Assembly (NCBI GenBank): GCA_030063045.1
Contig: JAQSEB010000012.1
Location: 1,364,001 to 1,428,000, forward strand
DNA length: 64,000 nucleotides
Direction: 5' to 3'
From: Pratylenchus scribneri
Taxonomy: Eukaryota; Nematoda; Chromadorea; Rhabditida; Pratylenchidae
Shown one piece after another: positions 22,861 to 32,724 of this stretch (positions are counted from its first letter, which is position 1; each line of letters starts with the position of its first letter). A program made the position numbers and the translations under genes. The notes beneath the pieces are model-generated. The model was not told the DNA's origin, ran no database searches, and saw only the letters and a program-made list of their open reading frames with translations.

Positions 22861-23190
22861 GGTACTTATCGACTTTAGATCCGTTTTTTTTGTTAAAATA
22901 AAGTGGAGGGTCCCTCCTTTGAGTCATCAGGATTAGGGTTGGGGTCATTAGTAGAAGATCGGCAAGGCGCTTCGATCGGTATCCAGTTCGGTATTACCGA
23001 AAAAATACAGTTACGGTATCCCGAAAAATACCGATCGGTATAGCGTACCGTCCGATCTCTATTCATTAGGGTTACGTTGGATGATAACCTATCCATGAAT
23101 TCCTACCCTAACCCTAATCCTGATGAACCAAAGGGGGGACACTTCAATTTTTTCCAGTTGACCCAAAACCGGACTCAAAGTCGAGTTACC
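22861..23190. mobile_element. GGTACTTAT-family MITE carrying a nested element
   Basis: Ends GGTACTTATCGACTTTAGAT and CTCAAAGTCGAGTTACC are imperfect inverted repeats with a perfect flanking 8-bp duplication AATTTTTC (22853-22860, 23191-23198). The interior has CCCTAACCCTAATCC and its inverted partner. It is interrupted by a 110-bp element at 22952-23061. Confidence 0.78.
22952..23061. mobile_element. 110-bp hAT-like element nested in a MITE
   Basis: Ends TAGAAGATCGG and CCGATCTCTA are inverted. It is flanked by GTCATTAG (22944-22951) and TTCATTAG (23062-23069), an 8-bp duplication with one mismatch. The interior contains inverted GATCGGTAT / ATACCGATC words. It splits the outer MITE, so it arrived later. 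Confidence 0.68.
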
Positions 23191-23198
23191 AATTTTTC

Positions 23199-23983
23199 AT
23201 ATCTACTGGACATAAATATATATAATTTACGTAAATATACCCTTATGATAATGCCTGTAAATGATTGTCAACATGGAAATGAATTTCTTTATAAACCAAT
23301 TGAACTTTTGATGAGTCTTAAGAAGGAAATTAAAACAAATTAAAAAAATAAAACACGCAAATTTTATGGGTGGTCTTTCCATCAGCATTTTTACATTAGT
23401 GAACAATTCTAAAAATTCTTTTTTATATTTTATGATTTTTTTGTAAATTTGCGTGCATTAATTCTCATTAAAAATTTTCCGGGATCTCATCATATGTTTG
23501 GCACTTCTTTTGTGCATTATTAGCAAAGTGCAAAATAATAAAATATCGAAGAAAAATTATTAAGATTTAAATAAAAAAAAAACGCTTTAAAATATGATTT
23601 GATAAAATAAAAATATTTTTGGCACATCCCGACTTAATATAAGAATAGAATGCTAAGAGAATAAAATTTTCTATAATATATAATATTACGTAATAAATTC
23701 TTTAAAAAGGAAAAATTTAAAATGATATAAATTATTAGCGGGGAATTTGTGCATTTATTACAAAATTAAGAGAAAATGAGTCAGACTATTTAAATCACAT
23801 TTTTATTGTTATCGAAATTAATTAAATTCAAGTGATTTTCAATGAAAATATTAATTTAGATAAAATAAACTTTCCCCAATTTGTTACAAAAAGTAACTTA
23901 TTGCAAATTATAATAGGCAAAATTTATATTTACAAATTTTATTAAAATAAAATTATTTTAAGAGCAAATGAATGAAATTATAC
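23199..23983. other. Gene-free AT-rich DNA
   Basis: No supportable gene or structured element in this stretch. Confidence 0.4.
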
Positions 23984-24270
23984 AACTAAAACAGAGGTAC
24001 CAGAACCCAACCTAACTTTTTTAAAAGATTTGTACTTTTTTTTGACTTTGGTGTACTTTTTGTACATTTTTTCGAAATTCTGAAAAATTGGTCACATTTT
24101 TCGGTGCGCGGCCATTTTTGGCTTAAAAATTTCGCTGCGAGGCAATTTTTTGGTTTAATTTTTCGCGGCTCTAAAAATTCTAAAAATTTCTTCTCAAAAA
24201 ACATGAAATCTTAATTCTAGATCCCCGGTTTATCATTTATGATGAAAACCTAATTAAAAATGGAAGTCAT

Positions 24271-25018
24271 TTAATTTGGCGAAAAAACACTGAATTTGGC
24301 GAAAACTTTTCGTGTCGAAAAATATTATATTTTTGAGGCCATATAACTTGGCCAAATCAGACTTCTTAAAATTCCTTAGCCCCTAGCCCGTAGCCCCTAA
24401 TCCCATGCCTGCCCTGAACCTAACACTAGCCCTAAACCCCTAGTTAGGGCCAAGTTATATGTAGGGTTGCGCCCCCGTCCCCGCGGGGACGGGGACGGGG
24501 GAGGATCCCCGCACTTTTTGGGCCTCATCCCCATCCCCGTCCCCGCAAGTCCATCCCCGCAAATCCCCGTCCCCGCTAGAGCCACCCCCGCGGGGATTCA
24601 TCCCCGCGGGGATGAACATGCACCCCATATTTTTGGATTTTTCAAGGAAAATGGAAAAATTTTAAGCAAAATTTTTATAATTTTTGAATTTTTGGCTAAA
24701 ATTTTTCACTACATGGCTAATATTCGCTAAAATTTTTCGCTGCGCGGCCATTATTGAGCAGAAATTTTTCTTTAGAAATATTTTTCTGAAAAATTAGACC
24801 TTTTTCAAAAATTTAGTCTATCCCCGTCCCCGCGGGGATCCCCGCAAGGGTCATCCCCGTCCCCGTCCCCGCAAGTGCCATCCCCGCATATCCCCGTCCC
24901 CGCAAACTCGGCCCCCGCACTGCGGGGGCGCAACCCTAGTTATATGGCCTCAAAAATATAATATTTTTCGACACAAAAAGTTTTCGCTAAATTCAGTGTT
25001 TTTTTTTTGCCAAATTAA
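24271..25018. mobile_element. Hairpin element, middle layer of the nest
   Basis: Left TTAATTTGGCGAAAAAACAC and right GTGTTTTTTTTTTGCCAAATTAA pair. Pairing continues through CTGAATTTGGCGAAAACTTT, GTGTCGAAAAATATTATATT and GAGGCCATATAAC. Removing the inner insertion and one copy of its duplication restores an almost perfect hairpin of about 260 bp, with CCCTAGCCC-rich DNA near the tip. Confidence 0.72.
24462..24938. mobile_element. GC-rich non-autonomous hAT element, inner layer
   Basis: Ends TAGGGTTGCGCCCCCG and CGGGGGCGCAACCCTA are the same as in the copy at 12119-12609. It is flanked by the perfect 8-bp duplication GTTATATG (24454-24461, 24939-24946). The 477-bp body has CCCCGTCCCCGCGGGGA-type flanks and an AT-rich centre with GCGCGGCCATTATTG, also seen in the other copy. 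Confidence 0.9.
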
Positions 25019-25303
25019 TATTATCTCATTAAAATTTTATTCAATTTATATTAGCTTAAAACGAAAATTTTTTGACACCAAAATCTTTTTTTTCCTGGCC
25101 AATGTACTTTTTTTTCAAAAAAAATCTGGAATCTCTGAACTAAAATCACTATTTAAAATTTGTCATAAATAATTTGGGAATGAAAATATAAATGAATTCA
25201 CTAGAATTTTTCTATATAAATTTTTCATTTTTTATTAACAAAATTCACGCTTCGAACAATTTTGACCATTTATTGATGATATTATTTTTCCTTAATCTTC
25301 CTT

Positions 25304-27574
25304 CTAATCTTCATTATAACTTTTGCATTTGACACCGGTCATCTGCTCCACCCATTCGCCATCAATTTTTTCAAATCTATTTTCGCGTGGGGCGCAAGCA
25401 TTTCCTCCGAGTACACCAATTTGATATTGTCGCCCATCATTCGTGTTATTTCGAACCATTAAAGCTGTACCACCACTGTCTCCCTTTAGAAGGAAAAATA
25501 ATTTTTTAATAAATTTTAAAATTAGACATACTATGAATTTTGGTAATAGTTCGTTTGGTAAACACTACTTTTTTTGGAAAAAAAAAATTAACTTAAAATG
25601 CATATTTTGAGGTTTGCGAGGAAACCTAATTTAGATTCATTTTAATTCTAATCAATTTAAATGGTTCAAAAACAGGTTTAAAAATTTTATTTCTTCGTCG
25701 AATTGGGATTAAAAGTACAGAAAAATAAAATTACAAAATTTTAAACAGGTTTTTGAACCATTCGGATTATATCGAATTGAAAAGAATGCCATATTCAGAT
25801 TCCTTATCTTCTAAATAATATGCATTTTAGGTAAAAATAAATAAATTCAATTTTTTTCCCCAAAAAGTGAAATGTCAATTGTCAACCGGATGCCAATTGA
25901 TATAATTTAATTTCAAATATTAAAATTACAAACCCCGCTGATTGTGTGTTGAGCGTTGGCTTCGTGACAAACTTTCGAAGAGGTATTTGGTGTCAAGCAA
26001 GGATGGGTCCTGACAATATCCCATCGGAATACATCGGGATAGACAAATGTTTGTGGTCCGATGCATGGGGCTAGTAAATTATTGATAAAATTTTTATAAT
26101 ATTAAATTTATATTTTAAATTAATTTGAATTTTAAATTTTCCACATACCAATTGTACTTCCCCATCCCGCAATTGTGGCATTTCCCTCAGGGTTGGAAAT
26201 GCTATTTGGGTCCAAACAAACAATGCAAATAGAATGAACTGTTTCATCAAATTCAATTTCTTGGCCTAACTGGAATATTCAAATTTATGGCAAAAATAAA
26301 TTTAAATTTAAAAATAGAAGTTTTAAATTAATGAAATAACCCACATCCAGAATAGCCTGATCGCGAAATATAGGACCCCCTATGTTTGTATAATTTGGAT
26401 GAATATGGAAAGCGGATTTGTTGAGCACAATTCGATGGCCTTCCGTTTTGTTTGCCGACCCATACACAACAGTGATTGTGTCGTCTTCCGTCATTCGATT
26501 CACTCGAACACAATGGCCACAAGTGAGCACATACCGTGGACTAATCAGAGAACCAGTGAAAAAACTGGACTGATTTTGGCCATTTTGTTGAAAAGTGTAT
26601 GACACATAAACCATCCATGGCATTTGCTGAATGTCGCCTTCCCATCCATTGATAAGCTATTAAAATATATTTTAATTGAAGAAAATTATGGATAAAAAAG
26701 ATTTAATTTATTCATTTTAATAATATGAGATTGCATATTCATGATGATTTTATAAAAATAGAGATTGACATAGAGGGAGAGTTGGTTGGATCCCCGGGGA
26801 AGGGGTAATCGTTAGGGGACAAATTTTCGGGGAACATCTCGGACTGCCCCGGGAATAACTTTTTTAGGACGGATATTAGAGGATGCAAATGCAACGGAGA
26901 TTTTTTGAGGATCACCGGAGCTCCGAGGATGAAGTCGGGGATTAAGGAAAATTTTAAAATAAATTTTTTTTTGCGATTAATATTTTTTAAATTTATGATA
27001 ATTTTATGCTTATACCTAGTTATCATCCTTCTTTATAAGTTCCTTTCAAATTTGCCTCAAGCGCAAGAGTGTACATTTGAAATTTTGTGACACTAAATTG
27101 GGCAATTTTATTTATATTTTTCATTAAATTTTGATATTAAAATTAGGATTTGAGGAATTTGGAAAGGAAAAATTAATTATTTATTTGATCGACGGCATCT
27201 TTTGCCATTAAAGAAATTTTTAGTTGCTCTATATTTTTCCCTACAAAATGCCATCATTAATTAATCGGTGTTGCCGATAGGCTCTATCGAAGAAAAAATT
27301 TTGAATTTGGTCCTGACCACCCTCCCAAACATGGGATGGAGGCACACCTTTTACGCGATTTTATTAGAATCAAATCATTGAAGAGACTTACCCGTTTCAC
27401 TCGTTTATGGCCATTTTGGCTCATTTCATCGCTATATGCTGGATTTTTGTATGTCATGCATTTTTGATTATGATGATTTTTTCTTACTTTCTTTGCCGCT
27501 GTTGAATAATTGATAATAAAAGCAGCCAAAATCCACAAATAAATCATCAGGGGAAGGAGACGGGATGCATTCAT
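25304..27574 (-). CDS. Secreted S1-family (trypsin-fold) serine protease
   Basis: Exons 27574-27392, 26656-26345, 26269-26149, 26070-25934 and 25483-25304 join with agreeing phases into 310 residues. Residues 1-26 are a signal peptide. A basic propeptide ends in KRVKR, followed by LINGWEGD, the usual activation site. The catalytic triad is His109 (LTCGHC), Asp160 (RDQAIL) and Ser254 (GDSGG). AGWGST precedes the fourth exon as in chymotrypsin-fold enzymes. The position equivalent to trypsin Asp189 is Thr and Cys191 is replaced by Ser, so trypsin-like specificity is not expected; GDSGG is followed by Thr instead of Pro. I start at the internal Met at 27574, not the in-frame Met at 27631, because it places the signal peptide at the N-terminus. 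Such enzymes act in the gut or in secretions; which applies here is unknown. Intron 1 (735 nt) holds an unusual GC-richer patch at about 26780-26940. Confidence 0.9.
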
Positions 27575-28847
27575 TTTTTTGTTTATTTTTGAATTGTATT
27601 CGAGAATGCCCTTTTGTGCAAACTTTCCCAATTCATTTAATCCCTTTTATGGGGCCACATTTCTCATTTTATTCAAATCCACTTTTGCCCTTTCATGCGG
27701 GAATTTAAAATGCAAATAAAATTCGACTTGAAATGCCACCATGAAATAAATCTATCCCCGAAAATTTATTCATATTTTATGAGGAATTAAATTTCGAAAA
27801 CCCAAAAAAAATGTGGATTTGTACACCCATATTTCAATATTCCAAATATTTTAAGCGAAAATTTTATGATTGAGTGAAGATTTGAATCAATAAAATGTGT
27901 GAATCAGATTAATTTCAATATTATTTTTTGGGAAAATTGATTTTCGTTGTGGTCACAGCACAGATATGCATAGAAATAATCGAAATAGCGTTCGCTTTTT
28001 AATTTAATTTTTTTTATTAATATTTTGTCCTTTCTATGTGGGCACTTTTGGGGTCAAATAACAGCAGAGCAGTGATGCGAAACCGGCGGAAATGAAGATG
28101 GAAAACACGTAGAAGTTCAATCAAAAATGACCACTGTCGGTGCGTTCTAACTTCTAATCATATATTAGCCCATCAAATTATATTTTTTGCTTTTTGAGTT
28201 TTATGAAAATAAAAAATTACTTGAAATTAAATTATAAAATTTTTCTATCATTTAAAATTAATTTTTGATGCTTTATTTATAAATATTAATTCGACAGAAT
28301 AAAACACATTTTAACATTTTATATTTACAATAAAATTTCTACTCCCAAAAACGAATAATTGTTCAAAATTAAAAATTACCAAAAATGTTTTTTTTATCAC
28401 AAAATTGCACTTTTGAAATCATTTCCAATAATATTCATAATTAATGAACAAAGGAAAAAATTTATTTAATTGCCATTTTCTTTTCTCGTTATCAATCATG
28501 CACTTTTTAAGGAGAGAGCAACTAGATAAATTTTGATTTGAAGAATAAAAAATTTATAAAAATATGTCCTGAAAGCTGAAAGTGCAGTCGTAATTTGGGA
28601 AGAAGATCAAAATTATTCACTGGAGAAAATTACCAAATAAAAACAAAGTGCATTGTTTTTATTACTATTTGCGGAAATTTTGCACCAATTTTACGATGTC
28701 CCTCCTCTCTGATCAGCAATGCACTGTTGCGGATTCACCTTTAAAAGGCCCTTAATTAATGGAATGGAAACAATCCAATTTCTTCCCATAAATTCATTAC
28801 ATAATTATTCAATTCCATTCATTGCCAATCAAAATCATCAAACAAAA
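27575..28847. other. Divergent intergenic region
   Basis: It separates the minus-strand protease from the plus-strand small secreted gene and should contain both promoters. No ORF or repeat stands out. A TTAAAAGGC patch near 28740 may lie close to the plus-strand transcription start. Confidence 0.4.
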
Positions 28848-29606
28848 ATGCCGAAAAAATTTTGCTCAATCATTTTGACCGTTTTCCTCTACATGGCCTT
28901 TGTGTTGATTTTTGCTTGCCAAATTGGATTTCCGATTCTTGCCATCGCCCAACGGTGAAATTTTGATTTGTATAAAATTTAAATATTAAAAAAAATTTTT
29001 ATCTTAAATAGGAAAAATTTTTCCAATCATCATAATTTTGCAATATAGGAATGAATCTGCCAACGATTTCTAACACATTTTAATTTTATTTATTTGAAAT
29101 AATTTTTTTGCCATTTTGGTTTTTCTAATCTTTACTCTATTTTGAAGAATTTCAAGTTGTAATCGTTCTATTGAAAAATGAAGGGTCAAAAAAAAAAAAA
29201 TTACACATATTTTAACAGATAAAAAACGAAAAAAGATGTAAAAAAATTAAATTCGATTTTATAGAAAATTGTATTAAAATAAATTGTATCATATCCTTTT
29301 TCCAATATTTAGGAGTTGCTGCGATTGTGAACAGTGTGGGGCTGGCACTTATATCGCCAATTGTGAATTAGAATGCAATCAAAAAGTAAAGCCTTTAGCC
29401 ATTGTGCGTGCCGGTGATCCAATCACGATTAATGCGGAACAGCAAATGCTCAATTTGGATGTGCCACAAAAGGAAATACTTGCACGATTGGCATCATGGA
29501 AAAAGCCTGCGCCCATCGTCGGGGAATCCTGGCAAAAAAACATGAAGTATTTTTATAATTCTAATTTATTTTCCTATTTTAATTTTTTAGTATGCGGCAC
29601 AAGTGA
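28848..29606 (+). CDS. Small secreted Cys-rich protein
   Basis: Exons 28848-28954, 29313-29546 and 29591-29606 give about 118 residues. Residues 1-34 are hydrophobic (signal peptide or signal anchor, with a Cys at 24). A compact Cys cluster follows (SCCDCEQCGAGTY, then NCELEC) and then a polar region with no further Cys. The first intron is 358 nt (donor GTGAAA, acceptor ATATTTAG). The last junction is uncertain: the phase-2 donor GTATTT with acceptor TTTTTTAG ends the protein after five more codons, while another open frame in the last exon runs 26 codons to TAA at about 29669. Not recognised as a known family. A secreted peptide is plausible; function is unknown. Confidence 0.62.
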
Positions 29607-30116
29607 GCAATGCCAGTGAAAGAACAGTCACAAAAAAAATTAATTTGAATGATGATGGAGGCAATAAATAATATCAAATTAGGATTAATTTTTCGATTTA
29701 AAATACTAATTTTCCAAATATTATTTTTTCATATAAAATTGTTTGACCAAATTAATTTTTTTGACAATTAATAAGCCATCTTTTACATTTAAAAAATGAT
29801 AAATTTATGCTTGAATTTGAAAATAATAAAATAATTTATTGAAAAATATTGTGGTTTAATTTAAAGATCATTTAAAAGAAAAATCGCAAAAATAGGCTAA
29901 ATGACACGTGGTCTAATGACCATTTGGCCTAAAAGGGAAAAATTCGGTAAATTAAATACTAATTTCATCTATCAGGGATTTTCTCTCATCCTGAATCCGA
30001 TTAAGGTATCAACTAATCAAAATTTTATAATTTGAATAAGCTATATTGTATGAAAGAAAAAGTTGTGTCATACTAAAAAGGGGTGGATGGATCATCTAGG
30101 AAAAAAGGTACTTATG
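29607..30116. other. 3' flank of the small secreted gene
   Basis: AT-rich, no gene. AATAAA words near 29660-29830 could serve polyadenylation. Confidence 0.4.
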
Positions 30117-30320
30117 GACTTTATATGCCCATTTTTGGAAAGTGCTTGGTCCCCCCTATGGTTTTCGGATTTGGGTTAGGGGGTTGGGTTTAGGATACAC
30201 GTAAGATGATTCTTACCCTATCCTATTCCTAACCCAACCCCGATTGACCCTAACCCAAAATATGACAAACCATAAGGGGGACCAAGCACTTTCCAAAAAT
30301 GGGTCCATTCCATAATAACC
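30117..30320. mobile_element. GGTACTTAT-family MITE
   Basis: Left GGTACTTATGGACTTTATAT and right GGACCCATTCCATAATAACC ends... with long internal pairing: CATTTTTGGAAAGTGCTTGG against CCAAGCACTTTCCAAAAATG is perfect over 20 bp. The centre has GGGTTAGGGG / CCCTAACCC. The flanks are GGAAAAAA and GGGAAAAA, an approximate 8-bp duplication. The subterminal block reappears in the Helitron units after 39602. Confidence 0.75.
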
Positions 30321-30512
30321 GGGAAAAAAAAGAACCGTTCCATCGCGAACAAATAAAATGTCAACATAATTTGCTGTGTCATCGATGCAAAAATCTGTGT
30401 AATCGCCGCGAAATGCCATGTTTTGATAGATTTGAACCATAATGAACCATTTATTAAACTTTGATTTTCTCCCCAATCCAACGACTATCGAAAAATCAGA
30501 AGTTCGTACCAT
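30321..30512 (-). pseudogene. Exon-like fragment cut at a MITE
   Basis: The minus-strand frame (about 64 codons) has a balanced, protein-like composition (KWFIMVQIYQNMAFRGDY, then DDTANYVDILFVRDGT). It ends exactly where the MITE begins at 30320; the MITE end GGTTATT even supplies a potential GT donor. No partner exons were found on either side, so it is probably a gene remnant disrupted by the insertion. The family is not recognised. Confidence 0.4.
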
Positions 30513-30599
30513 TCAAAAGGAATTAATTTAAAATTTTGATTCTTTCTTTCAAAAAGAACTAATTTTAATTTTGGTTAATTCCTTTCAAAAAGAGAACTA

Positions 30600-30810
30600 C
30601 CGTAAATTCCCTATTAGTAACCCCCTCTCTATTTGTAACCCCCTCCCTATTAGTAACCCCCCTATCGAAAAATTCATGTCAAAACTAAGCAATTTAGAGG
30701 TGAAATTAGGCCGAAATAAGCAATTTTTGTTTCCAAAATTCCGAAAAGTTCCCACCTCGGAGGGTCTCTGAAAATTAGTAACCCCGGGGTTACTAATAGG
30801 AAATTTACGG
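30600..30810. mobile_element. Mariner-like MITE (CCGTAAATT ends)
   Basis: Ends CCGTAAATTCCCTATTAGTA and TACTAATAGGAAATTTACGG are inverted over about 25 bp and flanked by TA on both sides (30598-30599, 30811-30812), as in Tc1/mariner insertions. The left side repeats AGTAACCCCCTCCCTATT three times. 211 bp, non-coding. Confidence 0.85.
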
Positions 30811-31216
30811 TAATTTTAGATTCAAATTTTGGTTCATTCCTATTAAATGTACCCTTTTTAATCAGAAAAAATTCATTCACATCAAGATAAAAATTATTGT
30901 CTTTTTAGCCAATATTAAACTAATTAAATGCCATCTTTTTGTTGGTGTCCAATAAAAATATACAAATAAAAATAAACTAATTTACAAATCCTAATAATTA
31001 ATTTACATTTTCATTTCTTGTTTATAATAAAGATAAAAATTGTTTAAAATTGCAGTAATTTTGAAAAATGCAATCATTTTAGAATATTTCAAACTTAGTT
31101 CTTATTTCCCCATCGGAAAATATACAATTAAATTATTTGCCCTGGAAGGAGATGGGGAGATACAGAACAATAGGATAATGGAGTAAATATCATTAACAAA
31201 TGGATGGTGCATTTAA

Positions 31217-31621
31217 ATGTCTTGCGCCAAATTTGGTGCTTCCATTTTTCTCCATTTATTTTTTCCTTTCTCTTTTAAATTTGATGTTGCCAATTTGATT
31301 TTTTTTTTAATTTTAACAAAATTCCACCAAATCATTCTACCTTTAAATCTATTAAAAGATAAATTTTCAATTGATTTAATTTTTGGACACTTTCTCTGCT
31401 ATACTTTGATTTTTGGACCAATCAAAGTAAAAATAGAAATATTAAATTGGACAAAAATGAATGATTATTCCTTTCCCAAACACAGCATAGTCACATGCAA
31501 TCAGCAAAAATATCAAATTTATCAATTGCCATTAAAAAAAATTCGTAAGGCTGGGTTTCCCCAATTTAATACCGCCAAAAATAGATTAGAATCGGCGAGA
31601 CGAATGATCATCGAGCGATGA
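31217..31621 (+). other. Uncharacterised ORF, 134 codons
   Basis: The longest intergenic ORF here: a Phe/Leu/Ile-rich first half and a basic C-terminal end (KIRKAGFPQFNTAKNRLESA). No splice sites or homology are evident and the AT-rich composition favours such ORFs. It could be a small membrane protein, but chance is at least as likely. Confidence 0.2.
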
Positions 31622-32278
31622 ACATAAAACAAAATAATCAACGACAAACAACAATTTTGCATCAAAGCACAAATTCTCTTTACCCTCTTTTCTCAATCAT
31701 TGACGGAAAATGAATGGCGGCGATGAATTGCTGTGCAAAAAATCGCCGCTTATGTGAATGTTTTGCATTTGTTATTTTTTTTTACTGAATTTTATCGAGG
31801 AAAGAGTACTACAAAATCTGCAAATATCATTCTTTTAATCCATCAAAATGGGGGATGGAATTTTCCCCCTATTGCGCGAGCGCTCAAATATATGGATGAT
31901 AGTTTGAATATAAATTGGAATAAATGATTGATAGCCGAACGGCATTTGGCAAAAGATTGTGATTATTCTAGAATTTTTTCCTATTAGATTACAATGGATA
32001 TTGTTGTGTTTTAACAAAATGGAATGTGTGGGTTATTTTGGAAATTTGATTTATTCAATAATTGACAAAAAAAATGAATAAAAAATTTTTCAAATATTTA
32101 ATTTTTCCAAAAAATACAGAATTATTATTATGTTTAAAAGTAGAAAGAAATTTGTATTATTTATTGAAAAATTGCTTTTTTGTTTAAAAAATATATAAAA
32201 ACAAAAATTGATAAAATAGAAATGATAATTCTTCAAAATTGTTTATTCATTGCGACCTAAATTTGAGGAAACGAATTA

Positions 32279-32617
32279 TATATGTTGCAGTGAATAATGG
32301 AAATTAGCAATATAGGCTCATTCGACTCGGCATTTGTCTATTTTATTTATAGAATTTCACTTAAAGATCAGATTAAGGGCCAAAATTAGGGCTATCAGGG
32401 TTAGGGCTCGGAGCAAAGGAATCCCTCGAAGCGCCGCAAGTAAAACAGCTTAACCGGTCTGAAAATAAAATCCTATAAATAAAATGGACCATGCCGAGTC
32501 AAATGAGCCTACTCTCGAGTCTGTACAATGCCTAGAAACCGAGATTTACAAAATTCGTCAACCAAATTCCTTGCCGATTTCCGGAAATCGCTAAGCGCTA
32601 ATTTCTAATATTCGCTG
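32279..32617. mobile_element. Hairpin element (TATATGTTGCAG ends)
   Basis: The outer arms TATATGTTGCAGTGAATA and TATTCGCTGTAATTA pair imperfectly. An inner 39-bp stem is almost perfect: TAGGCTCATTCGACTCGGCA against TGCCGAGTCAAATGAGCCTA, extending into TATTTTATTTATAG. The centre has GGGTTAGGGCTCGG. A related element is at 37033-37456 (shared CTGTACRATNNCTAGAA word). It directly abuts the 106-bp repeat copy B. Confidence 0.7.
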
Positions 32618-32618
32618 T

Positions 32619-32724
32619 AATTATTCGTCCAGCACAAAAATACATACTATTCATTAATTTTTTACTTCTTATTTATTTTAAATAATGTTTACAATGTATG
32701 GGAAAAAGTGCGAATAATTTTATT
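32619..32724. repeat. 106-bp dispersed repeat, copy B
   Basis: Second copy of the repeat at 20453-20558 with the same ends (AATTATTCGTCCA / GCGAATAATT). It starts one base after the hairpin element at 32279-32617, so it may have been inserted next to it. Confidence 0.7.

Larger units (their letters stand above)
23992..25137. mobile_element. hAT-like element, outermost of three nested insertions
   Basis: Ends CAGAGGTACCAGA and TCTGGAATCTCTG are inverted. They are flanked by a perfect 8-bp duplication AACTAAAA (23984-23991, 25138-25145). Subterminal AAAAGTACATT-type words also pair across the element. It contains the hairpin element at 24271-25018, which in turn contains the GC-rich element at 24462-24938. 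No transposase fragment was recognised. Confidence 0.75.
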
